Of a DNA stretch of 64,000 nucleotides, positions 13,392 to 24,998 are shown piece after piece. Position 1 is the stretch's first letter; each line of letters starts with the position of its first letter. Source of the stretch: Pseudoalteromonas sp. GTDB lineage: Bacteria; Pseudomonadota; Gammaproteobacteria; Enterobacterales; Alteromonadaceae. The position numbers were made by a program, and so were the translations under genes. The DNA lies in contig NZ_JAGYIU010000005.1 of assembly GCF_018402495.1 (NCBI RefSeq), positions 62,001-126,000 of the forward strand, written 5' to 3'. The notes under the pieces were generated by a model. That model saw nothing but the letters and a program-made list of their open reading frames with translations, was not told the DNA's origin and searched no databases.

Positions 13392-13754
13392 TTACTTAAC
13401 CTCAACTTCAGCACCAGCTTCAGTAAGTTCTTTAGCAAGAGCTTCAGCTTCTTCCTTAGAAATACCTTCTTTAACTGGAGTTGGAGCAGCTTCAACTAAC
13501 GCTTTAGCTTCTTTTAAGCCAAGACCTGTTGCGCCACGTACAGCTTTGATTGCCGCAACTTTATTAGCGCCAGCGCCAGTAAGAATTACGTCAAATTCTG
13601 TTTTCTCTTCAGCAGCTTCAGCAGCAGGGCCTGCTACTACAGCAGCAGCTGCAGTTACGCCGAATTTCTCTTCCATTGCTTCAACTAGAGCAACAACGTC
13701 CATTACTGACATTTCAGCAATTGCGTCAAGGATTTGGTCTTTAGTTACAGACAT
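13392..13754 (-). CDS. rplL: 50S ribosomal protein L7/L12
   Basis: [33 protein letters not shown]..., 120 aa. Confidence 0.99.
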   Translation of the reverse strand: MSVTKDQILDAIAEMSVMDVVALVEAMEEKFGVTAAAAVVAGPAAEAAEEKTEFDVILTGAGANKVAAIKAVRGATGLGLKEAKALVEAAPTPVKEGISKEEAEALAKELTEAGAEVEVK

Positions 13755-13828
13755 TACAAATTTCCTAATAATTAACGGACTCTAAGGTCCAAATAAATTT
13801 ACACCGAAAGGGGCCAAACAACTTAAAA

Positions 13829-14323
13829 TTAAGCAGCTTGCTCTTCTTTCTGTACACGTACTGCTTCAATTGTTTTACACAATTTGCCAGCAGACGCTTC
13901 TTTCATAGCGCTCATTAAGCGTGCAACAGCTTCGTCGTATGTAGGTAGAGTTGCAAGCATAGCTGCATCTACTACATTACCTTCAAAAGCGGCCATCTTA
14001 AGTTCGAAATGCTCATTCTTTTTCGCGAAATCTGAGAAGATACGCGCAGCAGCACCTGGGTGCTCTGATGAGAAAGCGATTAAGCTTGGACCAACTAATG
14101 AGTCAGAAAGGCACTCAAACTCTGTACCTTCAAAAGCACGTTTTGCTAAAGTGTTACGGACAACTTTCATCCAAACACCATTTGCACGAGCTTCTTTACG
14201 AAGGGCAGTGATTGCACCAACTGTTACACCACGAGAATCTGCAATAACTGCAGAAAGAGCACCATTGGCTGCTTCGTTGACTTCAGCAACAATTGCTTTT
14301 TTGCCTTGAAGATTTAAAGCCAT
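13829..14323 (-). CDS. rplJ: 50S ribosomal protein L10
   Basis: [33 protein letters not shown]..., 164 aa. Confidence 0.98.
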   Translation of the reverse strand: MALNLQGKKAIVAEVNEAANGALSAVIADSRGVTVGAITALRKEARANGVWMKVVRNTLAKRAFEGTEFECLSDSLVGPSLIAFSSEHPGAAARIFSDFAKKNEHFELKMAAFEGNVVDAAMLATLPTYDEAVARLMSAMKEASAGKLCKTIEAVRVQKEEQAA

Positions 14324-14520
14324 GGGTGTTACTCCTGGTTTAATGGGTTACCGTTTATCGGCTTCCCTGTTTTACTCTTCCCCACCAATAAAGATGGAGA
14401 TGCTTTTTACGGCGAGAGCCAGAAGATTAGGAAAAAATCTATCTGGGGATTCACACCGTCTACGTAGGTAATATTAAGGCCGAAGCCGCCTACGGTCTTG
14501 GACGGAAGCCCAATTTATCG
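14324..14520 (-). ncRNA. L10 ribosomal-protein leader (autoregulatory 5' leader of rplJL)
   Basis: Long structured region between rplA and rplJ, in the position of the L10 leader; conserved CCAGGAGTAACACCCATGGCTTTAAAT start region. Exact bounds not determined. Confidence 0.55.
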
Positions 14521-14644
14521 CGTTGCCCAACGGCGTTTCGAAATTATGGACTTCAACCCGAATTCTTTACTTTGTGATTAACTAAATTAATCAACAAAAT
14601 GGCGCAAAATTATAGTACAAATTTCACGCCATGTAAACACTCAA

Positions 14645-15349
14645 TTAAGCAACAACTGTGCTTAAAGTGCTTTGGTCAACAGAAACACCTGCGCCCATTG
14701 TTGTAGAGATAGTTACTTTCTTCAAGTAAACACCTTTAGCTTGAGAAGGTTTAGCCTTCTTAAGTGCAACAATTAGAGCTTCAAGGTTTTGTTGTAACTG
14801 CTCAGCAGTGAAATCAACCTTACCAATCGTAGTATGGATGATACCATTTTTGTCATTGCGGTAACGCACTTGACCTGCTTTCGCATTTTTAACAGCTTCT
14901 GCAACGTTAGGTGTAACAGTACCTGTTTTAGGGTTTGGCATTAGACCACGTGGGCCTAAGATTTGACCTAGTTGACCAACAACACGCATAGCGTCTGGTG
15001 ATGCAACAACAACGTCAAAATTCATCTCGCCTTTTTTAACTAGCTCAGCAAGATCTTCCATGCCTACTAATTCAGCACCGGCTTCTTTTGCAGCTTCTGC
15101 ATTAGCGCCTTGAGTGAATACAGCAACACGAACGTCACGACCAGTACCGTTAGGTAGTACAGTTGCACCACGAACGTTTTGATCAGATTTACGCGCATCG
15201 ATACCAAGGTTAACAGCAACGTCAACACTTTCTACGAATTTAGCTGTCGCTAACTCTTTTAAAAGAGCCACTGCTTCGTTAATTTCGTAATCTTTAGTCG
15301 CTTCCACTTTTTCGCGGATAGTACGCATACGTTTAGTTAATTTAGCCAT
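14645..15349 (-). CDS. rplA: 50S ribosomal protein L1
   Basis: [27 protein letters not shown]..., 234 aa. Confidence 0.99.
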   Translation of the reverse strand: MAKLTKRMRTIREKVEATKDYEINEAVALLKELATAKFVESVDVAVNLGIDARKSDQNVRGATVLPNGTGRDVRVAVFTQGANAEAAKEAGAELVGMEDLAELVKKGEMNFDVVVASPDAMRVVGQLGQILGPRGLMPNPKTGTVTPNVAEAVKNAKAGQVRYRNDKNGIIHTTIGKVDFTAEQLQQNLEALIVALKKAKPSQAKGVYLKKVTISTTMGAGVSVDQSTLSTVVA

Positions 15350-15353
15350 TATC

Positions 15354-15782
15354 TTAGTCCTCTACGTTCAAGCCCATCGCACGCGCAGAACCTGCGATAG
15401 TGCGAACCGCAGCTTCTAAATCAGAAGCTGTAAGGTCTGGTTTCTTTGTCTCAACGATTTCTTCAAGTTGAGCACGAGTTACTGTGCCTACTTTTTCAGT
15501 GTTAGGACGGCCTGAACCAGATTTGATACCTGCAGCTTTCTTAAGTAAGTAAGCAGCCGGTGGCGTTTTCATGTCGAACGTAAATGAACGGTCGCCGTAA
15601 ACAGAGATCACTACAGGAACTGGAGCGCCTTTTTCGATAGACTCTGTACGTGCGTTGAACGCTTTACAGAATTCCATGATGTTTACACCGTGTTGACCTA
15701 GTGCTGGACCTACTGGTGGACTAGGGTTAGCCATACCAGCAGCAACTTGTAGCTTGATTAGAGCTTCAACTTTCTTAGCCAT
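15354..15782 (-). CDS. rplK: 50S ribosomal protein L11
   Basis: [43 protein letters not shown]..., 142 aa. Confidence 0.99.
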   Translation of the reverse strand: MAKKVEALIKLQVAAGMANPSPPVGPALGQHGVNIMEFCKAFNARTESIEKGAPVPVVISVYGDRSFTFDMKTPPAAYLLKKAAGIKSGSGRPNTEKVGTVTRAQLEEIVETKKPDLTASDLEAAVRTIAGSARAMGLNVED

Positions 15783-15909
15783 TATAAATACCTCATTAGG
15801 TGGGTCTTAGCCTTGTGCGCGCGAGGACGCGTACTCTAGCGGCTTCCCAGTTTAAAAATTGGTTTCTCACTTTTTAGTAAACAGATAAACAAACGTTTTC
15901 CCTGAATAC

Positions 15910-15948
15910 AAAAAGGCCGCTGATTATAAGTTAATCAGCGGCCTTTTT
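15910..15948 (-). terminator. Terminator between nusG and rplK
   Basis: aaaaaggccgctgatta-taagt-taatcagcggccttttt: 12-bp stem with T tract. Confidence 0.85.
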
Positions 15949-15999
15949 CAAGCTTCATGCCAAAAATTCAGAAACTTTTAGCACAATGCTTTAAATCAA

Positions 16000-16557
16000 T
16001 TACTTATCTTGCTCAACTTGACCAAATTCAAGTTCAACTGGCGTAGAACGACCAAAAATAAGTACCGATACTTTTACGCGGCTCTTTTCGTAGTCAACTT
16101 CTTCAACTACACCACTAAAGTCTGCAAATGGACCATCAGTAACACGAACCACTTCACCTGGTTCAAATAATGTTGCAGGTTTAGGTGCCTCTGCGTTTTC
16201 TTGTAGACGGTTAAGAATACGATCAGCTTCTTTAGTACTAATAGGTGCAGGACGGTCTGATGTACCACCAATAAAGCCCATAACACGTTCAGTGCTATTT
16301 ACTAAGTGCCAGCTAGCATCGTTCATATCCATTTGTACCAGTACATACCCTGGGAAGAATTTACGCTCAGATTTACGCTTTTGACCCGCGCGCATCTCAA
16401 CCACTTCTTCAGTTGGAACTAATACTTCACCAAAGCTATCTTCTAGACCTTTGATTTTAATGTGCTCAATTAATGTTTGAGCAACACGCTTCTCATAACC
16501 TGAGAAAGCTTGTACTACGTACCAACGTAGCTTCTTTTCGTTATTCTCATCCGACAT
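16000..16557 (-). CDS. nusG: Transcription termination/antitermination protein NusG
   Basis: [25 protein letters not shown]... plus KOW region [27 protein letters not shown]. Confidence 0.99.
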   Translation of the reverse strand: MSDENNEKKLRWYVVQAFSGYEKRVAQTLIEHIKIKGLEDSFGEVLVPTEEVVEMRAGQKRKSERKFFPGYVLVQMDMNDASWHLVNSTERVMGFIGGTSDRPAPISTKEADRILNRLQENAEAPKPATLFEPGEVVRVTDGPFADFSGVVEEVDYEKSRVKVSVLIFGRSTPVELEFGQVEQDK

Positions 16558-16561
16558 GGGA

Positions 16562-16939
16562 TCAGATCTCCAATCCAGTTAAAAAGCCTACAGCGCGGAA
16601 TAAAATGCCATCTAATCCCCAAAGGATAAGTGCCATAATCACTGTTGCAACCATTACAATTAATGTCGTATGTGTTGTTTCTTGACGCGTTGGCCAAACA
16701 ACTTTACGTACTTCGATACGGGCCTCTTTAGCGAAAGCAAGGAAGGTACGCCCTTTTTCTGTTATTGCAGCAAGACCTAAGCCAGCAGCAACGGCAACAA
16801 CAACACCAATAGCACGTAATAACACAGACTGATCTGCGTACATATAATTACCAACTACTGCGCCTGCAAGTAGCGCAATTGCTACAAGCCACTTTACCGA
16901 GTCCATCGCACTTGATGGTGTTTCTACATTCGTGCTCAT
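16562..16939 (-). CDS. secE: Preprotein translocase subunit SecE
   Basis: 125 aa with TM segments and [17 protein letters not shown] motif, upstream of nusG. Confidence 0.97.
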   Translation of the reverse strand: MSTNVETPSSAMDSVKWLVAIALLAGAVVGNYMYADQSVLLRAIGVVVAVAAGLGLAAITEKGRTFLAFAKEARIEVRKVVWPTRQETTHTTLIVMVATVIMALILWGLDGILFRAVGFLTGLEI

Positions 16940-17070
16940 AATATTATTACCTTAACTACAGACACAACAACCCTGCACATCGACAGGGTTAATCCATTAA
17001 AATCTAAACTTAAAAACAAGCTTACTTAAACCGATTTTTAATTCTAGACTTTACTCACTTTGTAAAAAAT

Positions 17071-17147
17071 TGGCAGGGGCGGAGAGATTCGAACTCCCAA
17101 CCGTCGGTTTTGGAGACCGCTGTTCTACCAATTGGAACTACGCCCCT
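17071..17147 (-). tRNA. tRNA-Trp (anticodon CCA), CCA end encoded
   Basis: Reverse strand AGGGGCGTAGTTCCAATTGGTAGAACAGCGGTCTCCAAAACCGACGGTTGGGAGTTCGAATCTCTCCGCCCCTGCCA; acceptor, anticodon and T arms fold. Confidence 0.97.
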
Positions 17148-17312
17148 GCAAAGTGGATGCCTATTATACTTACGCAATTCATTAACACAAGAGTAAAGAT
17201 ACCCATCTGATAAAATCTTCGCGGTTAATAGGTTTACACGCCCAATAATCAGATTAATCCTGTCACTTTCATCCGTTTAGAAGCGTTTTATTAATCCACA
17301 TTGCTTGCCCCC

Positions 17313-17813
17313 TTAATCTACTCGTAATAACTCACCGTGGTAAAAGTCACATAACAGCCAAATTTGTTCAAATTGATGGGTGCTTGGAAAACATACTTCT
17401 TTAATTGCTACTTCAAAGTCGCGCTTATGCCAAATAGTACTGGCGTTACGAATTAACAACCAGGTACGTTTTGAATAATAACGCTTCGTCGCTTTTTGTT
17501 TTAATAAGCGCCCCAACGCTGATTGCAACCTGTGCTCGCTGGGTTGCTGCGCCATGTCGGCTAAATCACGCTGCATTTGTATCGACAGCGGCCGGCCTAA
17601 CACGGCCATGGCTTCGGTTTCACTGGCGTATAAATGCGCCACTTCTATATCAAGTTGCTGATTTTCTTGATAACAGCTTACATCGGGTCTGTTCGGTTCA
17701 TTGTGCCAAATATGGCGCATATGAATTCCCGTTTGCTGTTCATAACATCGCAAAAACAACTTGGCCGCATCGTGCTCTAACTGTTGTTTTTCGGCATCAC
17801 TGCTGCGCTTCAT
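17313..17813 (-). CDS. Hypothetical protein, possible PD-(D/E)XK-like fold
   Basis: 166 aa ORF overlapping the deoC 3' end by 17 nt; contains RPDVSCYQENQQLDIEVAHLY. Confidence 0.7.
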   Translation of the reverse strand: MKRSSDAEKQQLEHDAAKLFLRCYEQQTGIHMRHIWHNEPNRPDVSCYQENQQLDIEVAHLYASETEAMAVLGRPLSIQMQRDLADMAQQPSEHRLQSALGRLLKQKATKRYYSKRTWLLIRNASTIWHKRDFEVAIKEVCFPSTHQFEQIWLLCDFYHGELLRVD

Positions 17814-18549
17814 TCAACACCTTATAAACGTCATTTAACAGCGATGAAGCGCCAAACCTAAATGTTTCTGGTGCTAAATAATCATGCCCCATAATCTCAG
17901 TTGCTAGTTGCAAATAAGCATTTGCATCTACTGCGGTCTTGACTCCACCAGCAGCCTTAAAACCAACTCGCTTTGATGATTTTTTGATGGTTTTAAGCAT
18001 TATTTCAGTTGCTTCAAGCGTGGCATTTACTGCTACTTTTCCTGTACTGGTTTTTACAAAATCAGCGCCGCCCTTTATGGCCAGTTCAGTTGCTTGGGTA
18101 ATAAGTACTGGCGTTTTTAGCTCGCCAGTTTCAATAATCACTTTAAGTTTAGCATGGCTGCCACATACCTTTTTACTTTCACTCACGTATTCCAGCACGG
18201 TATCTGCTTCACCTTTTAAAAGCGCTTTATAAGGAATAACTAGGTCAATTTCATCGGCCCCCCGCTCTATGGCTATCAGGGTTTCATTGAGTACTTCATT
18301 GAGTGGCGCATCACCAGAGGGAAAGTTAGTTACGGTGGCCACCTTTACATGGCTCAATAAGCGATTAGCAAGTGCTATTTTAGCGTCATCAACAAATTCA
18401 CTAAACACACAAAGCGCAGCAGGCGTGCCTAGCTTGGGGTTTATACTGTTTACTAATGCGTTAATACTGGCTTGACTATCATCAGTGTTTAAACTGGTTA
18501 AGTCCATTAAGCTAACAACGAGCGTGGCGTTTTGAGTATTGTTTGTCAT
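17797..18549 (-). CDS. deoC: Deoxyribose-phosphate aldolase
   Basis: 250 aa; GADEIDLVIPY, KVIIETGEL, GADFVKTSTGK, FKAAGGVKT. Confidence 0.97.
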   Translation of the reverse strand: MTNNTQNATLVVSLMDLTSLNTDDSQASINALVNSINPKLGTPAALCVFSEFVDDAKIALANRLLSHVKVATVTNFPSGDAPLNEVLNETLIAIERGADEIDLVIPYKALLKGEADTVLEYVSESKKVCGSHAKLKVIIETGELKTPVLITQATELAIKGGADFVKTSTGKVAVNATLEATEIMLKTIKKSSKRVGFKAAGGVKTAVDANAYLQLATEIMGHDYLAPETFRFGASSLLNDVYKVLNEAQQ

Positions 18550-18814
18550 TTTATGCCTATGAAATTGTGTGACCTTAAACTATATAAGCATCATAGCTTA
18601 AACTTGCTATAGCTCATAACCAAACACTATAAGCGCGTTTTTTTATACTAAACGTCACTCTACCCCTTACTAAATAAGATTTAGACCTAAAAAGCATGAT
18701 TGATATAACTTTTAGGTATATAAACTAAGATTTAATTATTTTTTACTTATCAATAGCCGCTATATTCTGATTCTCAGTTAAACACGTTGTTATCTTTTTT
18801 AGAGGCGTTACCTA

Positions 18815-20236
18815 GTGCAGTATTTACCTATCTTTACCAAACTCGACAACAAACCCGTATTGGTGGTTGGTGGTGGAGAGGTTGCCTTGCGAAAATGCCG
18901 TGCGTTTTTAAAAGCACGTGCCGATGTAACGCTAGTTGCCCCTTGGTTTTGCGAAGAATTAAAAGAACATGCGCATAATAATGAAGTAACATTAATAGAT
19001 GCCTATTTTGAAGAGTCGCATCTTGATGGCAAAATTTTGATTATTGCCGCCACCGACAACGATGAAGTAAACAACACCGTATTTGAACTCGCCAATGCGC
19101 GTAATGTGTTTGTAAATGTGGTGGATGACCAACCTAAATGCACTTTTATTTTTCCCTCTATTGTTGATCGCAATCCAATTACCATAGCCATTTCTAGTGC
19201 GGGCACCGCACCGGTATTAGCAAGGCGCTTGCGTGAGAAGCTCGAAACACTTATCCCGCAGCATATTGGCCCACTTGCCAACTTAGTCGGTGGCTTTCGT
19301 CATAAAGTAAAGCAGCGCTTTAAACACTTTGCCGATCGTCGCCAATTTTGGGAGGGCGTGTTTGATTCATCAGTGGTGAGTAAAGTCCAAACTGGAGATA
19401 CCCATGGCGCTGAGCAGCAATTAGAACAAATGCTAGATGCCAAAGTAGAGCCTGAAGGTGAAGTTTATATTGTAGGTGCAGGCCCAGGCGATCCAGAGCT
19501 ACTGACACTAAAAGCGCTGCAACTAATGCAACAAGCCGATGTGGTGGTATATGATTACTTGGTATCCGATGAGATCATGGAATTAGTGCGTCGTGATGCC
19601 GATTTAATCTGTGTGGGTAAGCGCTTAGGCGATCACAGCGTAGCTCAAGAAGATACAAATAAGATGTTGGTTGATTTAGCACAACAAGGTAAAAAAGTGT
19701 GCCGAATTAAAGGGGGCGACCCATTTATTTATGGCCGTGGTGGCGAAGAAGTCCAAGTACTGGCAGCCAATAACGTCAATTACCAAATAGTGCCAGGTAT
19801 AACGGCAGCCGCAGGATGTAGTGCCTACGCAGGTATTCCTTTAACGCATCGCGACCATGCACAGGCTATTCAGTTTGTTACCGGACACTGTAAAAAGGAA
19901 GGCCAAGAGCTTAATTGGCAGTCGCTTGCACAAAAAAACCAAACACTGGCTATTTATATGGGGGTAATTAAATCGCCGCACATTCAAGCCGAGCTATTAA
20001 AACATGGGCGAGAAACAACAACACCAGTGGCCATAATTGAAAACGGCACACGCAAAAATCAACGTGTTGTCACAGGACAGTTAGACCAATTAGCGCAGCT
20101 CATTGAACAGCATCAAATTATTTCACCCGCTTTACTAATTATTGGTGAAGTAGCTTCGCTGCATCAAGAATTACACTGGTTTGGCGAAAAAGCACAGATC
20201 AGTAGCTTTGCTCAACCGCTGACAGACGTAGCGTAG
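18815..20236 (+). CDS. cysG: Siroheme synthase (uroporphyrinogen-III methyltransferase / precorrin-2 dehydrogenase / ferrochelatase)
   Basis: [27 protein letters not shown]... plus [20 protein letters not shown]..., 473 aa. Confidence 0.97.
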   Translation: MQYLPIFTKLDNKPVLVVGGGEVALRKCRAFLKARADVTLVAPWFCEELKEHAHNNEVTLIDAYFEESHLDGKILIIAATDNDEVNNTVFELANARNVFVNVVDDQPKCTFIFPSIVDRNPITIAISSAGTAPVLARRLREKLETLIPQHIGPLANLVGGFRHKVKQRFKHFADRRQFWEGVFDSSVVSKVQTGDTHGAEQQLEQMLDAKVEPEGEVYIVGAGPGDPELLTLKALQLMQQADVVVYDYLVSDEIMELVRRDADLICVGKRLGDHSVAQEDTNKMLVDLAQQGKKVCRIKGGDPFIYGRGGEEVQVLAANNVNYQIVPGITAAAGCSAYAGIPLTHRDHAQAIQFVTGHCKKEGQELNWQSLAQKNQTLAIYMGVIKSPHIQAELLKHGRETTTPVAIIENGTRKNQRVVTGQLDQLAQLIEQHQIISPALLIIGEVASLHQELHWFGEKAQISSFAQPLTDVA

Positions 20237-20279
20237 TTTAACAGATTTTAATTTAATCATTTTAGTAGGACGACCAACA

Positions 20280-21179
20280 ATGGCTTTAACTCACCTTCAG
20301 CAACTTGAAGCTGAAAGTATCAAAATCATGCGCGAAGTCGCCGCTGAGTTTGAGAACCCAGTTATGCTTTACTCAATCGGTAAAGACTCATCGGTACTTT
20401 TGCACTTAGCCCGTAAAGCATTTTATCCTGCAAAAATTCCGTTTCCGTTATTACACGTAGACACCAACTGGAAGTTTCGTGAAATGATTGAGTTTCGCGA
20501 CCGTTTAGCCAAAGAGTATGACTTTGATTTAATCGTACACAAAAACCCTGAAGGTATCGAAATGGGGGTAGGCCCGTTTACGCATGGCTCAAGTAAACAT
20601 ACCGATATCATGAAAACCCAAGGACTAAAGCAAGCACTCAATAAGTACGGTTTTGATGCAGCATTTGGTGGCGCACGACGCGATGAAGAAAAATCACGGG
20701 CTAAAGAGCGCGTTTATTCATTTCGCGATAAACACCATCGCTGGGATCCTAAAAACCAACGTCCTGAGCTTTGGAACACCTATAACAGCCAAGTGAATCC
20801 AGGTGAGAGTATTCGCGTATTCCCACTTTCTAACTGGACTGAACTCGATATTTGGCAATACATTTATCAAGAAAATATCGAAATGGTGCCATTGTACCTT
20901 GCTAAAGAGCGCCCAGTAGTAGAACGGGACGGTACCTTAATCATGGTAGATGACGATCGCATGCCACTTAATGAAGGTGAAGTACCGCAAATGAAGTCGG
21001 TTCGCTTTAGAACCTTGGGCTGTTACCCACTAACCGGCGCGGTTGAATCAACGGCAAGCAGCCTAACAGAAATTATTGAAGAAATGTTGCTATCGTCGTC
21101 ATCTGAACGTGAAGGTCGGGTGATTGATCATGATTCAGCAGGCTCTATGGAGAAGAAAAAACGTGAGGGATATTTCTAA
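20280..21179 (+). CDS. cysD: Sulfate adenylyltransferase subunit 2
   Basis: [48 protein letters not shown]..., 299 aa. Confidence 0.98.
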   Translation: MALTHLQQLEAESIKIMREVAAEFENPVMLYSIGKDSSVLLHLARKAFYPAKIPFPLLHVDTNWKFREMIEFRDRLAKEYDFDLIVHKNPEGIEMGVGPFTHGSSKHTDIMKTQGLKQALNKYGFDAAFGGARRDEEKSRAKERVYSFRDKHHRWDPKNQRPELWNTYNSQVNPGESIRVFPLSNWTELDIWQYIYQENIEMVPLYLAKERPVVERDGTLIMVDDDRMPLNEGEVPQMKSVRFRTLGCYPLTGAVESTASSLTEIIEEMLLSSSSEREGRVIDHDSAGSMEKKKREGYF

Positions 21180-22603
21180 TGTCTAACCTAAATAACGATA
21201 CATTTAACGAAGTAAAAGAAATTGGTATAGACGCTTACCTAGCACGTCAACAAGACAAAAGCTTATTACGTATGCTAACCTGTGGCAGCGTGGATGACGG
21301 TAAATCAACCTTAATTGGCCGCCTACTGCACGATAGTCACCAAATTTATGAAGATCAGCTAGCTGCACTGCATAAAGATAACGAAAAAGTAGGTAATGCC
21401 GGTGAAGAGCTTGATTTAGCATTGTTAGTTGATGGCCTACAAGCTGAACGTGAGCAAGGCATAACAATTGACGTAGCGTACCGTTATTTCTCAACCGCTA
21501 AACGTAAGTTTATTATTGCCGACACCCCTGGGCATGAGCAGTACACCCGTAACATGGTAACGGGTGCATCAACCAGTGATGTTGCCATTATTTTAGTGGA
21601 TGCACGTTATGGCGTGCAGGTACAAACTAAGCGCCATAGCTTTATTTGTGACTCATTAGGCATTAAACAGTTTGTGGTTGCGGTTAACAAAATGGATATT
21701 GTTGATTTTGACGAAACCGTTTATGAAAAAATTAAAGCCGATTATTTAAAATTTGCCGAGCAACTTAACGTATCAAACATCAAGTTTGTGCCTATGTCGG
21801 CGCTTAAAGGCGATAACGTAGTAACCCGCTCTGCGCACACTCCTTATTACACCGACAAGCCATTGCTTGAGCTGTTAGAAGACTCTCCGGCAGCTGAAAT
21901 CGACACTGGTTTTGAAGCGCGCCTTCCGGTGCAGTATGTAGTTCGCCCTAATTTAAACTTCCGTGGTTTTCAAGGCACGCTGACCTCAGGTAAATTACGC
22001 GTTGGCGATGAGATAAAAGTACTGCCTTCAGGTAAAACATCTAACATTAAAGAGATTGTGACTTTTGATGGCAACCTCGACACCGCCGAAGCCGGCCAAG
22101 CAATCACGGTTACTCTTAATACTGAAATAGATATTAGCCGAGGGGACGTTATTGTACCGGCAAGCTCGCAAGCGCAAGTAACCAACCAGTTACAGGCTAA
22201 AATTGTGTGGATGCACGAATCGCCATTAGTACTAGGTAAAAGCTATAACCTAAAACTAGGCAGCAAAAACACCTCGGCTATGGTCACTAAAATAGACCAC
22301 ACTATTGATGTAAACACCCTAGAGCATGGCAGCGCAGATTCATTACAGTTAAACGAAATTGCGATTGTGACACTGGAGCTGACCGAGACTATTTTAGCGG
22401 ATCAGTACCATGATAATCACGAAACCGGTTCGTTTATTCTTATTGACCGTTTATCAAACTTAACGGTTGCAGCAGGAATGATAGAGCAAGTACTGCAAAG
22501 TGAAGAAAATGCGGGACAATTTAGCGACTTTGAAGTTGAATTTAACGCCCTCGTACGCAAGCACTTTCCACATTGGCAAGCGCTTGATATTTCAAAGCTA
22601 TAA
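21179..22603 (+). CDS. cysN: Sulfate adenylyltransferase subunit 1
   Basis: GTPase with LRMLTCGSVDDGKSTLIGRLLHDS; start overlaps the cysD stop (TAATG). Confidence 0.98.
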   Translation: MSNLNNDTFNEVKEIGIDAYLARQQDKSLLRMLTCGSVDDGKSTLIGRLLHDSHQIYEDQLAALHKDNEKVGNAGEELDLALLVDGLQAEREQGITIDVAYRYFSTAKRKFIIADTPGHEQYTRNMVTGASTSDVAIILVDARYGVQVQTKRHSFICDSLGIKQFVVAVNKMDIVDFDETVYEKIKADYLKFAEQLNVSNIKFVPMSALKGDNVVTRSAHTPYYTDKPLLELLEDSPAAEIDTGFEARLPVQYVVRPNLNFRGFQGTLTSGKLRVGDEIKVLPSGKTSNIKEIVTFDGNLDTAEAGQAITVTLNTEIDISRGDVIVPASSQAQVTNQLQAKIVWMHESPLVLGKSYNLKLGSKNTSAMVTKIDHTIDVNTLEHGSADSLQLNEIAIVTLELTETILADQYHDNHETGSFILIDRLSNLTVAAGMIEQVLQSEENAGQFSDFEVEFNALVRKHFPHWQALDISKL

Positions 22604-22637
22604 CGTTTAATGAACGCCTGTTAGGAACATTTAAAGC

Positions 22638-24362
22638 ATGGTAGAACAGCTCATTTTAACAGGCATTATGTTGCTTTTAGTCGGGTGCCTATTTGGCACC
22701 CGTATTAACCCTGCGTGGTTATTTGTCAGCGCCATAGGCACCAGCTACCTAACTGGGCTCATTGACTTAGAAAACATGCTGGTTAATTATACTAACCCAT
22801 CATTAATTACCTTAGTGTTATTAATTTTAGTGTCGATAGCGATAGAAAAAACCACGCTTATTCAACGCTTAGCTAAATCGTTATCCAGTGGCAGTTTAGT
22901 TAAATCAGTGACCAAGCTTGGGCTTTCTACAGCGTTTTTGTCTTCCTTTACTAACAATACTGCGGTGGTTGCTTCTTTAATTACCGCCATAAAAGATAAC
23001 CCAAACCACTCCCCTTCAAAGCTGTTGCTACCCTTGTCGTACACCGCAATTTTAGGCGGTACTATTACACTCATCGGTACCTCTACAAACTTAATCGTAA
23101 ATGGCTTTGCAGTAGATGCGGGGATGGCGCCATTAGGCTTTTTTGATTTTACCTTAGTGGGTTTAGGCGCACTCAGTGTGGGCTTAATCACTATTTTAGT
23201 GATGCTAAAATGCCTGCCCGACAACGGTAAAAATAGCCAAGAGGTGGTGCCTTTTTATTTAGAAGGGAAAGTGCAAACCGGCTCTAAACTAATAAACCGC
23301 ACCGTAGAAGAAAACGGTTTACGCGATTTAAAAGACTTGTTTTTGGCTGAAATTATTCGCGATGGCAATCGCATTTGCGCCGTGACCCCCCAACATATTA
23401 TTCAACAAGACGACATACTGCTGTTTGTAGGCGATATAAAGTCGGTACCTTTGCTCACTCGCTTTGACGGCTTAAAAGTGGTGCATGACAAACACGAAAA
23501 AGACATAGAACACCTTGTTGAAGTTGTTGTTAGTCAGTCGTCTAAATTAATTGGTAAAACGGTAAAAGAAGCCCACTTTAGAGAGCAATTTCATGCGGCC
23601 GTTATTGCTATTCGCCGTGGTCACGACCGTTTACAAGGCGGGCTTGGGCAAGTGCGCTTACAAGCGGGTGATTCATTAATCCTCGCCCCTGGTAAAAGCT
23701 TTTATGACTTAACTAACTTAAAGCGCGAATTTGTGTATATTTCAGGGCTTGATTTACAAACCCACCTCGGTGCAAAGCAATCAAATATTGTGTTGTTAAG
23801 CTTTGCGGGTGTGCTGGGATTAAGTATTTTAGGTGCAGTACCGCTGGTTAAAGGCTTATTAGTGCTCCTTATTGGCCTGATGCTCTGTGGCACGATTAAG
23901 CTGAGCGAAATAAAACGCCGCTTTCCTATTGAGTTACTTGCCGTAGTAGGCAGTGCCATAGGTTTAGCTAAGCTGATGATAGGCACCGGCCTTGCTGGGC
24001 AAATATCAGACGCCATGTTTGTAGTGCTAGGCGACTTTGGCCCTTATGGCGCGTTTATCGCAATCTTTTTAATGACGGTGTTATTTACCGAATTGATCAC
24101 TAATAACGCCGCAGCGGCACTGTCGTTTCCGGTTGCCTACTCATTGGCTATTGGCTTTAACGTAGAACCTTTACCGTTTATTATGGCGGTTGCATTTGGC
24201 GCCTCAGCCAGCTTTATTTCACCTTTTGGTTATCAAACTAACTTAATGGTTTATAGCGCGGGTAACTACCGACTAAAAGACTATGTAATGATGGGGCTAC
24301 CCCTTTCTATTATTTATTCAATTACCGTACTAACTTTGATCCCGCTGGTATTTCCGTTTTAA
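22638..24362 (+). CDS. SLC13-family permease with TrkA-C/RCK domains (putative sulfate transporter)
   Basis: 574 aa polytopic protein with central TrkA-C-like repeats; located in the cys cluster. Confidence 0.9.
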   Translation: MVEQLILTGIMLLLVGCLFGTRINPAWLFVSAIGTSYLTGLIDLENMLVNYTNPSLITLVLLILVSIAIEKTTLIQRLAKSLSSGSLVKSVTKLGLSTAFLSSFTNNTAVVASLITAIKDNPNHSPSKLLLPLSYTAILGGTITLIGTSTNLIVNGFAVDAGMAPLGFFDFTLVGLGALSVGLITILVMLKCLPDNGKNSQEVVPFYLEGKVQTGSKLINRTVEENGLRDLKDLFLAEIIRDGNRICAVTPQHIIQQDDILLFVGDIKSVPLLTRFDGLKVVHDKHEKDIEHLVEVVVSQSSKLIGKTVKEAHFREQFHAAVIAIRRGHDRLQGGLGQVRLQAGDSLILAPGKSFYDLTNLKREFVYISGLDLQTHLGAKQSNIVLLSFAGVLGLSILGAVPLVKGLLVLLIGLMLCGTIKLSEIKRRFPIELLAVVGSAIGLAKLMIGTGLAGQISDAMFVVLGDFGPYGAFIAIFLMTVLFTELITNNAAAALSFPVAYSLAIGFNVEPLPFIMAVAFGASASFISPFGYQTNLMVYSAGNYRLKDYVMMGLPLSIIYSITVLTLIPLVFPF

Positions 24363-24395
24363 TGCCCGCGTTTATAGCATAAAGAGACACAGCAA

Positions 24396-24989
24396 ATGGA
24401 TAACAATATTGTTTGGCATAATTACGCCACCACTAAAGTACAGCGCAGCGAACAAAAAAAGCATAAGAGCGCTATTATATGGTTTACTGGTTTTTCTGGC
24501 TCAGGTAAAAGCACCGTTGCTAATGCATTAGAAGCGGCACTCAATCAGCAAGGTGCGCACACGTACCTACTTGATGGCGACAATGTACGCCATGGTTTAT
24601 GTAAAGATTTGGGCTTTAGTGATGCAGACCGCGTTGAAAATATTCGCCGCGTGGGCGAAACCGCCAAGCTAATGGTTGACGCTGGTTTGTTAGTCCTTAC
24701 TGCGTTTATATCTCCTTTTAAAGCTGAACGTGACATGGTTCGTGAGTTAGTTGATGAGGGTGAATTTATCGAAGTATTTATCGACACCCCGCTTGAGGTG
24801 TGCGAAAGTCGCGATCCAAAAGGCTTATATAAAAAGGCGCGCGCCGGTGAAATTAAACATTTTACTGGGATTGATTCAACTTACCAGCCGCCGGTTAATC
24901 CTGAAATAATTTTAGATACCAGTAAAAACACCCTAGACCAATCGGTAGCACAGCTGATAACGTATCTAAAACATCAGCATATACTATAG
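24396..24989 (+). CDS. cysC: Adenylylsulfate kinase
   Basis: [23 protein letters not shown]...[18 protein letters not shown], 197 aa. Confidence 0.98.
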   Translation: MDNNIVWHNYATTKVQRSEQKKHKSAIIWFTGFSGSGKSTVANALEAALNQQGAHTYLLDGDNVRHGLCKDLGFSDADRVENIRRVGETAKLMVDAGLLVLTAFISPFKAERDMVRELVDEGEFIEVFIDTPLEVCESRDPKGLYKKARAGEIKHFTGIDSTYQPPVNPEIILDTSKNTLDQSVAQLITYLKHQHIL

Positions 24990-24998
24990 GCCCATGTA

